Source: Cytophagales bacterium Alg240-R148 (GTDB taxonomy: Bacteria; Bacteroidota; Bacteroidia; Cytophagales; Cyclobacteriaceae). Taken from it: DNA of 64,000 bases. A program made the translations under genes and the position numbers. Below, in pieces: positions 51,647 to 60,863 of this stretch (positions are counted from its first letter, which is position 1; every line of letters begins with the position of its first letter). Location of the stretch: assembly GCA_900537185.1 (NCBI GenBank), contig LS999826.1, forward strand, positions 919,521 to 983,520. The letters run 5' to 3'. The notes beneath the pieces were generated by a model. That model saw nothing but the letters and a program-made list of their open reading frames with translations. It was not told the origin of the DNA and searched no databases.

Positions 51647-52384
51647 ATGAAGATTTTAGTTTGTATTACTCATGTTCCGGATACAACATCCCGAATATCT
51701 TTTACAGATAATGATACGAAGTTTGACACAAACGGCGTACAGTTTATTATTGGACCATACGACGACTACGCACTTGCCAGGGCAGTAGAGTTGAAAGAAG
51801 CAAATGGAGCCACTCTTACCGTGTTAAATGTTGGGTTGGCAGATGCCGAACCTACCATAAGAAAAGCATTGGCCATTGGCGCCGATGATGCGATTAGGGT
51901 GAACGCCGAACCTTCTGATTCTTTATTTGTTGCCAATCAAATTGCGCATTACGCCAAAGAAGGAGGGTACGACCTCATTCTAATGGGTAGAGAATCTATC
52001 GATTTTAATGGAGGTGTTGTGCATGGAATGGTTGGTGAAATTCTAGGCCTGCCTTCTATTTCGCCAGTAATGACCCTTGAGCTAGATGGGAATACTGCCC
52101 AATTATCAAGAGAAATTGAGGGAGGAAAGGAGCAGATCGAGGTAGATCTTCCATTTGTAGCAGGCTGTCAAGAACCAATTGCAGAATGGAAAATCCCTAA
52201 TATGAGGGGCATTATGACCGCGAGAACGAAACCTTTGAACGTGGTAGAGCCTGTTGGTGATGAGACAGGTGCAACATTGGTCAACTTTGAAATGCCACCT
52301 GCTAAAGGTGCCGTAAAAATGATTGACGCGGACAATGTTGGTGAATTGGTTGATTTGTTGAAAAACGAAGCCAAGGTTTTATAA
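51647..52384 (+). CDS. etfB: Electron transfer flavoprotein beta subunit
   Basis: A 245-residue protein. It starts MKILVCITHVPDTTSRI, has FIIGPYDDYALARAVELKE, the conserved QIAHYAKEGGYDLILMGRES and the recognition-loop stretch GCQEPIAEWKIPNMRGIMTA. It pairs with the alpha subunit to carry electrons from acyl-CoA dehydrogenases to the quinone pool. It precedes etfA by 29 bases, so they form an operon. Confidence 0.96.
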   Translation: MKILVCITHVPDTTSRISFTDNDTKFDTNGVQFIIGPYDDYALARAVELKEANGATLTVLNVGLADAEPTIRKALAIGADDAIRVNAEPSDSLFVANQIAHYAKEGGYDLILMGRESIDFNGGVVHGMVGEILGLPSISPVMTLELDGNTAQLSREIEGGKEQIEVDLPFVAGCQEPIAEWKIPNMRGIMTARTKPLNVVEPVGDETGATLVNFEMPPAKGAVKMIDADNVGELVDLLKNEAKVL

Positions 52385-52413
52385 TCGTTGTTGAACTTTA
52401 AAAGACAAAAAAT

Positions 52414-53367
52414 ATGTCAGTTTTAGTATTTGTTGAAAGTGCGGAGGGCAAAATAAAAAAGACTTCATTGGAAGCGGTTGCCTATGGTGCGAAAATGTCA
52501 GATGAGGTAGTTGTTGTTGCCTTTGGAAATGTTGCCTCTGATGAATTGGAAAGCACTGGAAAATACGGCGCTAATAAAGTGTTGCACATCAGTGATGATT
52601 CCTACAACGATGGTGTAATACAAGCCTATGCTACTGCTATTGCGCAAGCAATGGACCAATCGGGAGCCGATGCTTTGGTAATGGCCAATTCTTCTTTAGG
52701 AACTCCTGTTGCAGCCCGTGTGGCCATTAAAAAAGGAGCTGGATTGGTAACCAATGTTTCTGATCTACCGGATACAAGCAACGGCTTTGAAGTTAAAAAA
52801 AGTATCTATACAGGTAAAGCATTTGCTACTGTTAAAGTAGACAAAGCAATAAAAGTATTGGCCATCAAGAAAAATGCAGTGGAGTTGGTAGAAGGTTCTG
52901 GAAGCGCAGCAGTGGAGGCGTTTAGCCCCAATGCACAAGATGGCGATTTTGCAACCAAAATAACTGCTACTAAAAAAGCAGAAGGTGATGTATTGTTGCC
53001 GGAAGCAGAAATTGTTGTGTCAGGAGGAAGAGGTCTTAAAGGGCCTGAAAATTGGGGCATGATTGAAGATTTAGCCAAAACTTTAGGTGCAGCTACCGGT
53101 TGTAGCAAACCAGTTTCAGATATGGACTGGAGACCACACCACGAACATGTTGGCCAAACAGGGGTGAAAGTTGCGCCTAATTTGTATATTGCAGTTGGTA
53201 TTTCTGGAGCCATTCAGCATTTGGCTGGAGTTAATTCTTCAAAAAATATTGTGGTTATTAACAAAGATCCTGAAGCACCATTTTTCAAAGCTGCCGATTA
53301 TGGAATTGTCGGAGATGCGTTTGAAGTATTACCTAAATTAACAGAAGCAATTAAAGCTTTAAAATAG
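52414..53367 (+). CDS. etfA: Electron transfer flavoprotein alpha subunit
   Basis: A 317-residue protein. The C-terminal FAD-binding domain is clear: VVSGGRGLKGPENWGM, GATGCSKPVSDMDWRPHHEH, VGQTGVKVAPNLYIAVGISG and NIVVINKDPEAPFFKAADYG. The N-terminal domain has VANSSLGTPVAARVAIKKGA. It forms the heterodimer with EtfB. The bifunctional nuclease gene begins 6 bases after its stop, so it is likely in the same transcript. Confidence 0.96.
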   Translation: MSVLVFVESAEGKIKKTSLEAVAYGAKMSDEVVVVAFGNVASDELESTGKYGANKVLHISDDSYNDGVIQAYATAIAQAMDQSGADALVMANSSLGTPVAARVAIKKGAGLVTNVSDLPDTSNGFEVKKSIYTGKAFATVKVDKAIKVLAIKKNAVELVEGSGSAAVEAFSPNAQDGDFATKITATKKAEGDVLLPEAEIVVSGGRGLKGPENWGMIEDLAKTLGAATGCSKPVSDMDWRPHHEHVGQTGVKVAPNLYIAVGISGAIQHLAGVNSSKNIVVINKDPEAPFFKAADYGIVGDAFEVLPKLTEAIKALK

Positions 53368-53373
53368 TATTTA

Positions 53374-53997
53374 GTGGATAAAATAAAGTTAGAGATCTTA
53401 GGACTGTCGTCAAGCCAGTCTCAATCTGGTTCTTTTGCCTTAGTGTTAGGAGAAATGAACGGCAATAGAAGGTTGCCCATCATCATTGGTATGTTTGAAG
53501 CACAGGCCATTGCAATTGAAATAGAAAAAATAACCCCGAACCGTCCAATGACACATGATTTGTTCAAATCATTTGCAAGTGGTTTCGGTTATGTTGTGAA
53601 TGAAATTGTGATTTCCGATTTAAAAGAAGGGGTGTTTTTTGCCAAAATTAATTGTACGGGTAACAATGGAGAAGAGGTGGTCGTAGATGCGAGACCTTCT
53701 GATGCAATAGCCATTGGTTTGCGGTTCAATGCACCAATCTATACCTATGAGAAGATAATGTCAGAAGCAGGCATCGTTTTAAACGATGAAGTGGAAGAAG
53801 ACGTCGAATCAAAAGAGGAAAAGGAAGAAGAATCTCTTATTTCGTCGGGTAGAAACCCAAAACCGGAGTCTAAGGGGAGTGATAAACTGAAATATTACTC
53901 AGTAGACAAACTCAACAATCTATTAGAAGAGGCTCTAGACAATGAAGACTACGAAACGGCGGCTAAAATTAGAGATGAATTGGGTAGGAGAAACTAA
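53374..53997 (+). CDS. Bifunctional nuclease-family protein (DUF151) with UVR motif
   Basis: A 207-residue protein with a GTG start; upstream in-frame stops exclude an earlier start. DUF151/BFN domain at about residues 1-125: SGSFALVLGEMNGNRRLPII, EAQAIAIEIEKI, VVVDARPSDAIAIGLRFNAP. After an acidic linker (KEEKEEES), the C-terminus has a UvrB/UvrC-type motif (LNNLLEEALDNEDYETAAKI). BFN proteins were reported to have DNase and RNase activity; in vivo role uncertain. It is on the etf transcript and followed by a strong terminator. Confidence 0.9.
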   Translation: MDKIKLEILGLSSSQSQSGSFALVLGEMNGNRRLPIIIGMFEAQAIAIEIEKITPNRPMTHDLFKSFASGFGYVVNEIVISDLKEGVFFAKINCTGNNGEEVVVDARPSDAIAIGLRFNAPIYTYEKIMSEAGIVLNDEVEEDVESKEEKEEESLISSGRNPKPESKGSDKLKYYSVDKLNNLLEEALDNEDYETAAKIRDELGRRN

Positions 53998-54015
53998 CTT
54001 GTAATTAAAATATAT

Positions 54016-54056
54016 AAAGAGTCTTTGTTAAGAGCATTAACAAAGACTCTTTTTTT
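54016..54056 (+). terminator. Strong intrinsic terminator after the etf/bifunctional nuclease operon
   Basis: A perfect 16-bp stem (54016-54031 with 54037-54052), five-base loop, T-run to 54056. It ends just before the nucleoside transporter gene. Confidence 0.95.
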
Positions 54057-54065
54057 GTGGAGCTT

Positions 54066-55361
54066 ATGGATTATTTAAGAGGAATTATTGGTTTAATTGT
54101 GTTGGTTGCCATTGGGGCCGCTTTTTCAAAAAACCGTTCTAAGATTGATTGGAGACTTGTAGGAGTAGGGATTTTTTTACAAATAATTTTTGGATACTTC
54201 ATTACTAATGTGCCAGCGGTAACGGTGGCCTTCAACCATGTCTCAGAAGTTTTTGTTAAATTTTTAAGTTTTTCTAACGACGGGGCAAAGTTTCTTTTTG
54301 GAGATCTGACCAATGTAGATTCTTACGGTTTTATTTTTGCCATTCAAGTGCTGCCTACGGTGATCTTTTTTTCAACCGTATCTGCGGGTCTTTATTACCT
54401 AGGGGTTTTGCAGAAGGTGGTATATGGTATAGCATGGGTAATGTCTAGAACCATGCGGTTGTCTGGAGCAGAATCACTGTCGGCAGCTGGGAACATTTTT
54501 CTCGGGCAAACAGAAGCTCCTTTGCTTATTAGGCCTTTTGTTAAAAACATGACCATGTCAGAAATGATGTGTTTGATGACAGGCGGCATGGCAACAATTG
54601 CTGGAGGTGTTTTGGCTGGATATGTTGCCTTTTTGGGTGGAAACGATCCCGTAGAAAGGGTCCAATATGCCTCTTACCTTTTGAGTGCCTCTATTATGAA
54701 TGCGCCAGCAGCCATTGTAATGGCCAAGTTGTTTTACCCAGAAATGCACCAAGAAAAAATTGACACTTCATTAACGGTTTCAAAAGACTCTTTGGGCGTG
54801 AATCTGATCGATGCTCTTTCGAATGGAGCGGCTGAAGGTTTAAAGTTGGCGCTTAATATTGGTGGAATGTTGCTTGCTTTCATCGCGGTGATTTATGCAG
54901 TTAATTGGGTTTTGGTGGATATGATTGGGAGTTGGACTGGGTTAAATTCTTGGGTTGTAACTTCTACCAATGGTACTTTTGATGGTTTTTCTCTTCAGTA
55001 TATTTTAGGTCAAGTATTCAGATTGTTTGCATTTGCTATAGGAGTTGAATGGAAAGATACCCTAGCGGTAGGGAGTCTGTTGGGACAAAAAATGGTGATC
55101 AATGAATTTGTAGCTTATCTCAATCTTGCGGAAATGAAACAAAGTGGGGCATTGAGCCCTAAGTCAATTTTAATTAGTACTTACGCACTGTGTGGGTTTG
55201 CCAACTTCTCCTCTATAGCCATACAAATTGGAGGAATAGGAGGGATGGCTCCTTCCCGACAGGGAGATCTATCAAAATTAGGCTTTAGGGCTTTATTTGC
55301 TGCCACCCTAGCGACTATGATGACCGCAACAATTGCCGGCGCAATGGTGCACCTGAATTAA
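54066..55361 (+). CDS. Concentrative nucleoside transporter (NupC/CNT-like)
   Basis: From the ATG at 54066 this is a 431-residue protein; a GTG at 54057 lies immediately after the terminator T-run. About ten hydrophobic segments. Family signs: LGQTEAPLLIRPFVKNMTMS, LMTGGMATIAGGVLAGYVAF, then SIMNAPAAIVMAKLFYPE, KMVINEFVAYLNL and ALCGFANFSSIAIQIGGIGG. It imports nucleosides with sodium or protons. Its stop overlaps the convergent TonB receptor gene by 4 bases. Confidence 0.95.
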   Translation: MDYLRGIIGLIVLVAIGAAFSKNRSKIDWRLVGVGIFLQIIFGYFITNVPAVTVAFNHVSEVFVKFLSFSNDGAKFLFGDLTNVDSYGFIFAIQVLPTVIFFSTVSAGLYYLGVLQKVVYGIAWVMSRTMRLSGAESLSAAGNIFLGQTEAPLLIRPFVKNMTMSEMMCLMTGGMATIAGGVLAGYVAFLGGNDPVERVQYASYLLSASIMNAPAAIVMAKLFYPEMHQEKIDTSLTVSKDSLGVNLIDALSNGAAEGLKLALNIGGMLLAFIAVIYAVNWVLVDMIGSWTGLNSWVVTSTNGTFDGFSLQYILGQVFRLFAFAIGVEWKDTLAVGSLLGQKMVINEFVAYLNLAEMKQSGALSPKSILISTYALCGFANFSSIAIQIGGIGGMAPSRQGDLSKLGFRALFAATLATMMTATIAGAMVHLN

Positions 55362-58006
55362 AAGTTAAATAAAAATTTTAGCTGAAAATTGATGCCTAAA
55401 TACCCAAACTGATTGACTTCCCAAGGGTATTTAAAACGGCCGCCTAAATTGGTGCTATTATCTCCTTTCGGATCAATTGCATCCGGATACACATTGAATA
55501 CATTGTTGACACTGAAAGACCCACTGAAGGTTTTGTTGAAGTCATACAACCAGTTCAAATCGGTTGTTGTTTTGCTTGAAAAAGTTTGGTCTCTGAAAAC
55601 ATCCACCGCATGCATCCAGGTAACTGGTCCAAAATAATTTAAATTGAGGTTGGTATGTAGTTTTTTGAATACATATTGAACACTTAAATTTCCTTTCTTG
55701 TTAGGGCGGGCGGTTAGTATTCTAGCCTGTTCTTTCCTGTCAAACATATCCACATTGGAAGCTGCAATGGGTGGGGGAGTGCTAATTTTCCCTTGGATGG
55801 TATGCTCATTAAAATTCATGGAAAGATTGAGCGATAAAAATCCTTTTCCAATACCGATGTTTCTGTAGTAGTATACCAAATCAACTCCCTTGGTCTCTGT
55901 GTTAACTGCATTGATGAAAAATTTTAGACTGGAAACATTAAAGTCTTGGAGAATGGCATAAATAGGCGAGTTAGGATCGTCGCTGCTGATTTCATTGGAC
56001 AACAAAATTCTGTCCTCAATATTCACTTGGTAAAAGTCCATTGCCAACCCGGAGTTTGAATTAAATTTGTAGGTCAGCCCAGCCGAAAAATTGAGAGATT
56101 CCTCTTGTTTTAAAGTTGGGACTTCCAAATCGCGCAGGGCAGGGTGGGCATTGTTGAAGGTGGCTTGATTGGAAATTACACCGCCAGTTAACAATGTTTG
56201 TATGTTGTTTACATGGGTTTGGTGTAGAGTAGGGGCTCTAAATCCTGTGTTTGCAGAGCTTCGAATAACCAGTTTATCCTGTAAGAGGAGTAACCGAGCA
56301 TTGACCTTCCAATTTATTGTGTTACCAAAATCACTGTAATTTTCTTGTCGAACAGCTGCACCAATTAAGAAGTTGTCTTTTTCGTACTCCAAATCCATAT
56401 ATACTCCAAAATTATGCCTACTTACATCCAGTGCATTTTCTGGGCGAATTCCTGGAAATGAAATGGCTCCTTCTAAATAATAGGAGGTACTATCGCCAGC
56501 TTCGGTTTTGAATTTTTCATTCCTGAACTCGGTTCCAAAGTCAAATTTGAGCCTACCAAAATTTTTGGAAACATCCATGTTTATCACATTGTTGGTAAAA
56601 CTATACCCACCAGCATAAAACGAAGTTGGGCTAAATTTTCCCAAGGCTTTATTGAAAGTGTCGTTGGTGTGTTGGTCTATTGAATTGGTACCGTGAATTA
56701 AGCTGATATCGTAATTCCAGTTATTGGTGTTGCCTTTAACCCCGAAAGCAATGTGGTTGTCTAAAATTTCAGATTCAAAAGTTGGTGTAAATCCTTCATA
56801 AGTGTCCCCAGGGTTGTGGAACAAGAAGTGCGGGTCCCCTTCCATGTACGGAGTTCTATGGACCGCGTAACTTTTGGTTTTCCTAAAAGAATACCCAGCA
56901 AAGGAGTACAAACTAGTTTTTACACTCAGAGGAAAGGATAAATTGTAACCGTAACTGTATTTATTGGATTCTGGGATGCCTATTTTCATACCCATATCGG
57001 GGTTTTGTTGAAGGTAGGGCAAAGAACCATCTCTCAATTGATTGGCAAGCCCTTCGAGTCCAGGTATGTCGGCAAATATGTCGGCAAAAAACAGATCCTT
57101 TCCGGGGTCATTGGCTCGGTTGGTTGCTTGTTGGTAGCTGTATTCTGCATAGAAGTTAACAACGCCGCCGCCAATAAAATCGAAACCAGTATTGAGATTA
57201 AACCCTGTGTTCAGACCATCGCCTTCCCCTGTAATACCAGAGTACAAACTTAGTTGATTGAACCGCTCTTGGTCGTTGAGTACAATGTTTATGACCCCTG
57301 CAATGGCATCTGATCCGTATTGAACCGAAGCACCATCTCTTAAAATTTCAACTCTTTTTATAGAATTTGGTGCGAAAGACTGCAAATCTACCCCAACTTC
57401 TCCCTTACCGGGTACATCGTTGGTATAAACCAATGCACTTTGATTTTTTCTTTTGCCATTGATCAATACAAGCGTTCTTCCAGGGCCTAAATTTCTCAAT
57501 TCTGCTGGGTTGAGATGGGCAGCTGCATCGGAAATAGGTTGTTGACTGGCATTGAAGGAAGGTAGCTTGAAACTCAGCATTTGGTCCAAAGAAGGCTGTG
57601 CTGTTGCATTTAATTCTTCAATTAAAATTTTATCAATGGGTACTGGCGAAGTCAGTTCTGACCTTGTATTGAATCGAGTACCTACTACAATGACATTTTT
57701 TAAACTGAACAAATTGTCTTCAAGCACCACTTCAATGGAATTGGTTTGTACATCAACAAGAACTTCTTTGGTTGTATACCCAAGAGAAGAAAATACAATG
57801 GTAACGGGGGTTGTTTTAAGTGTCAGAACAAAGGAGCCATCTGGCTGTGTTTCAACACTGTTTTTGCTGTTTTTTTCCCGAACACTTACACCATATAGAG
57901 GTTCTTGTGTGTCATCGAAAACGAAGCCAGAAACTTCGTATTCTTGACCACAAACAACAGCAAGAGAAAACAAAAGAATACACCCTGTGAGCAGGCATTT
58001 AGCCAT
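55358..58006 (-). CDS. TonB-dependent outer-membrane receptor (paralogue of the next gene upstream)
   Basis: An 882-residue receptor with a signal peptide (about residues 1-20), an N-terminal carboxypeptidase-regulatory-like domain (about 25-105; EYEVSGFVFDDTQEPLYGVS), a plug domain (VIVVGTRFNTRSELTSPVPI; LGPGRTLVLINGKRKNQSAL; EILRDGASVQYGSDAIAGVI) and a beta-barrel to the C-terminal Phe (LKFLFNF). It is not a SusC homologue. Close similarity to the receptor at 58141-60747 marks tandem duplication. Substrate unknown. Confidence 0.93.
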   Translation of the reverse strand: MAKCLLTGCILLFSLAVVCGQEYEVSGFVFDDTQEPLYGVSVREKNSKNSVETQPDGSFVLTLKTTPVTIVFSSLGYTTKEVLVDVQTNSIEVVLEDNLFSLKNVIVVGTRFNTRSELTSPVPIDKILIEELNATAQPSLDQMLSFKLPSFNASQQPISDAAAHLNPAELRNLGPGRTLVLINGKRKNQSALVYTNDVPGKGEVGVDLQSFAPNSIKRVEILRDGASVQYGSDAIAGVINIVLNDQERFNQLSLYSGITGEGDGLNTGFNLNTGFDFIGGGVVNFYAEYSYQQATNRANDPGKDLFFADIFADIPGLEGLANQLRDGSLPYLQQNPDMGMKIGIPESNKYSYGYNLSFPLSVKTSLYSFAGYSFRKTKSYAVHRTPYMEGDPHFLFHNPGDTYEGFTPTFESEILDNHIAFGVKGNTNNWNYDISLIHGTNSIDQHTNDTFNKALGKFSPTSFYAGGYSFTNNVINMDVSKNFGRLKFDFGTEFRNEKFKTEAGDSTSYYLEGAISFPGIRPENALDVSRHNFGVYMDLEYEKDNFLIGAAVRQENYSDFGNTINWKVNARLLLLQDKLVIRSSANTGFRAPTLHQTHVNNIQTLLTGGVISNQATFNNAHPALRDLEVPTLKQEESLNFSAGLTYKFNSNSGLAMDFYQVNIEDRILLSNEISSDDPNSPIYAILQDFNVSSLKFFINAVNTETKGVDLVYYYRNIGIGKGFLSLNLSMNFNEHTIQGKISTPPPIAASNVDMFDRKEQARILTARPNKKGNLSVQYVFKKLHTNLNLNYFGPVTWMHAVDVFRDQTFSSKTTTDLNWLYDFNKTFSGSFSVNNVFNVYPDAIDPKGDNSTNLGGRFKYPWEVNQFGYLGINFQLKFLFNF

Positions 58007-58140
58007 AAATAAATAAATATGTTGTCGGATTTAATATAACCAAAAAAAATGGTATTTATATTTCCGTTCATATAAAAGTTAAATGGAAACGCTTTTATTC
58101 CAAACTTGAATTTTCATAAAATCCCTTCTGTTTGTTATGC

Positions 58141-60747
58141 TTAAAAGCGTATGCCTAAGGTGCCTTGGATTGTGGTGCCCATAAATCCAAATTGATTGAC
58201 TTCCCAAGGGTATTGAAATCGGCCTCCAAGATCGGTGACAGGGTCGCCTTTGGTGTCAATTTTATCCGGATACACATTCAAAAGATTGTTGATGTTCAAA
58301 CTGAATCTAAATTGCTCCGTAAATTTATAAGATAAATATAGGTCTGTGACCAACTTAGCCGAAAAAGTTTGGTCTTTTGAGGCATCATCCGCATGTTTCC
58401 AAGAAACTTCTCCAAAGCGAGTGAAATTTGCCGTAGTTGAAAATTTTCCTGTAGTATAATTTACGCCCAGTAATATTTTATTATTGGGTCGAGCAGTTTC
58501 AATTCGGCTTTGTTCTTTTCTGTTGAATATTTCTGCTCCAGAATCCTCAATTGGTTTTGGCGTTTTAATTTTGCCCTCAATGGATGTTTTGTTCGCATTA
58601 AATGCTAAGTTGAAATTAAAAGCACCGCGCCCAGCGCTTAAATCCGAATAGGATACAACGGCATCAAAACCACTTGTGTTGGTATTCACTGCATTGATGA
58701 AGAATTTAATGCTGGTTACATCAAAAGCATCTAGAATGTCAGAAATAGGAGGGGTAGAACTGGCTATTTCATTGGTGAAGACCACTCTGTCGTCTACCGC
58801 GACATTGTAATAATCCAAGGTGATGTCTAGTTTTGGTGCTGGGTTTAGGGTGATGCCAAAGGAATAATTAAAAGCCTCTTCTTCTTTTAAGGTAGGCACC
58901 TCTAGGTCTCGAATTACAGGAGAGTTATTGTTGAAGGTCCCTTGGTTGGACACAGTTCCTGCTGATATTAATGTTTGGATGTTGCTCAAATAAATTTGAT
59001 GCAAAGAAGGCGCTCTAAAGCCTGTATTGGCAGAAGCCCGAACCACCATTTTGTCTTCTAGTAGCTTGAGTCTTGCATTTATTTTCCAATTTAATGTATT
59101 GCCAAAATCACTGTAATTTTCATAGCGCAATGCACCCCCTATAAGAAAAGAATTGATTTCATATTCTAAATCGGTATAAAAACCAATATTGAAACGCGTT
59201 TGATTTACTTCATTCAAGGGCTGTAAGCCCGGAAAGGATTGTGCACCACTTCCTACATAAGAAGCCTCTTCGCCTGCATTGGTAACAAAGTTTTCTGTTC
59301 TAAATTCAGAACCGAAACCAAGGGTGAAATTCCCGAATTTTCTGTGTAGGTCAATGTTTTGCACCATATTTCTAAACTCGTACCCGCCGGCATTGAAGGT
59401 TGTAGGGCTTAACCTGCCTAAATCGACATTCATTGTGTTCCCGATGGTGTAGTCCACGGTATTGCTGCCAGTGGTTACACTAACGTCAAAGTCCCATTCG
59501 TTAAGCTTTCCTTTGGCTCCAATAGCAAAGGTTCTATCGTGAATGTCGGTTCCAAAAGTAGGTTGGAAACCGTTGTATGTTTCTCCAGGTTTGTGAAAAA
59601 TATTGTCTGGATCATCTACCCAATAAGGTGTTCTGTACAAGGCATAACTTTCTCCATTTCGATAAGTAGCACCACCAAATGAATACAAGTGGGCTTGGTT
59701 TTTCAAGGGTATATCAAGGTTGTAGAAAACATCAAACGTTGTCATCTTTGGCATGCCCACTGTCATGCCCAAATCTGGGTTTTTTTGAATCCAAGGGTTG
59801 CTTCCATCCACACCAAATAAGTCATCTTTACCGGGAGAACCCGCTCGGTTGGTGTTGTCTTGAAATTTGTACCCCGCAGATACATTAAAGTATCCGTCAT
59901 TGGTTAAATTGAACCCTGCATTGGCATTAAAACCAGCATTAAAACCATCTCCCTCCGATGTTACCCCTGAAAAGATGTTGATGTCCGTATAATCAAAGTT
60001 GTCCTTTAAAACAATGTTAATTACCCCTGCAATGGCATCGGAACCATATTGAGCAGAGGCCCCGTCTCTTAAAATTTCTATTCTTTTGATCGCACTCACC
60101 GGAATGCTTTGCATGTCCACACCAACTTCCCCTTTACCGGGAGTGTCGTTGACATAAACCAAAGCGCTGGCATTTTTTCTTTTTCCATTGATTAGTACCA
60201 GTGTTCTGCTCGGTCCTAGGCCGCGTAAATCGGCAGGATTAAAATGAGCAGTGGCATCCGATATGGTTTGTTGGGAAGCGTTGTAGGATTGTATCTTATA
60301 GGTAATCATTTGGTCGATGGAAAGCTGACCGGATGATTCTAATTCTGAAGCGGTTATTTTATCAATAGGAACAGGCGAAGTTAGTTCGCTTCTAGCGTTG
60401 AACCTGGTACCCACAATAATCACATCCTGCAAGCTCTGAATGTTCTCTTCCAGTTCTACTTGCAAATTGGCGGCTTGGCTCGATACTGCAATTTCTTTGG
60501 TAGTATACCCTATGAATGAAAAGACCAAGGTGGCGGGTTCAGAATTTAATTCCAAAAAAAAGGAGCCATCAATGGAGGATATCGTCCCATTACTGGTGCC
60601 TTTTTCAACAATATTAACCCCAACAATGGGCTCTCCTGTTAATTCAGATATTGTTCCGGAGACGATGTATAAGGTCTGTGCTTGCCCTAGAAAAGGGAAT
60701 AGCATCAACATGGCCACCAATGCGGTTTTTATGTAAATATTCTTCAT
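58141..60747 (-). CDS. TonB-dependent outer-membrane receptor (paralogue)
   Basis: An 868-residue receptor with a signal peptide (residues 1-23), regulatory-like domain (YIVSGTISELTGEPIVGVNI), plug (VIIVGTRFNARSELTSPVPI; LGPSRTLVLINGKRKNASAL; EILRDGASAQYGSDAIAGVI) and a barrel ending GTLGIRF. It is 134 bases upstream of its paralogue on the same strand, and the two share long identical segments in the plug, around residue 600 (RASANTGFRAPSLHQ here, RSSANTGFRAPTLHQ in the other) and near the C-terminus (RFQYPWEVNQFGF here, RFKYPWEVNQFGY in the other). The gene is separated from susD by a strong terminator. Confidence 0.93.
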   Translation of the reverse strand: MKNIYIKTALVAMLMLFPFLGQAQTLYIVSGTISELTGEPIVGVNIVEKGTSNGTISSIDGSFFLELNSEPATLVFSFIGYTTKEIAVSSQAANLQVELEENIQSLQDVIIVGTRFNARSELTSPVPIDKITASELESSGQLSIDQMITYKIQSYNASQQTISDATAHFNPADLRGLGPSRTLVLINGKRKNASALVYVNDTPGKGEVGVDMQSIPVSAIKRIEILRDGASAQYGSDAIAGVINIVLKDNFDYTDINIFSGVTSEGDGFNAGFNANAGFNLTNDGYFNVSAGYKFQDNTNRAGSPGKDDLFGVDGSNPWIQKNPDLGMTVGMPKMTTFDVFYNLDIPLKNQAHLYSFGGATYRNGESYALYRTPYWVDDPDNIFHKPGETYNGFQPTFGTDIHDRTFAIGAKGKLNEWDFDVSVTTGSNTVDYTIGNTMNVDLGRLSPTTFNAGGYEFRNMVQNIDLHRKFGNFTLGFGSEFRTENFVTNAGEEASYVGSGAQSFPGLQPLNEVNQTRFNIGFYTDLEYEINSFLIGGALRYENYSDFGNTLNWKINARLKLLEDKMVVRASANTGFRAPSLHQIYLSNIQTLISAGTVSNQGTFNNNSPVIRDLEVPTLKEEEAFNYSFGITLNPAPKLDITLDYYNVAVDDRVVFTNEIASSTPPISDILDAFDVTSIKFFINAVNTNTSGFDAVVSYSDLSAGRGAFNFNLAFNANKTSIEGKIKTPKPIEDSGAEIFNRKEQSRIETARPNNKILLGVNYTTGKFSTTANFTRFGEVSWKHADDASKDQTFSAKLVTDLYLSYKFTEQFRFSLNINNLLNVYPDKIDTKGDPVTDLGGRFQYPWEVNQFGFMGTTIQGTLGIRF

Positions 60748-60812
60748 GGACTCTAGGTTTTAATAGAATATAAACAAAAGGGTCCAAAAAAGAAAGTTTA
60801 TCCATGTAGATA

Positions 60813-60845
60813 TAAAAAAAGGACATTGCAAAGCAATGTCCTTTT
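60813..60845 (-). terminator. Strong terminator after the susD gene
   Basis: A 13-bp perfect stem (60817-60829 with 60833-60845) with a three-base loop. In the minus direction it is followed by a T-run, as needed for the SusC/SusD operon. Confidence 0.9.
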
Positions 60846-60863
60846 AAATGAATTATGTTGTGT

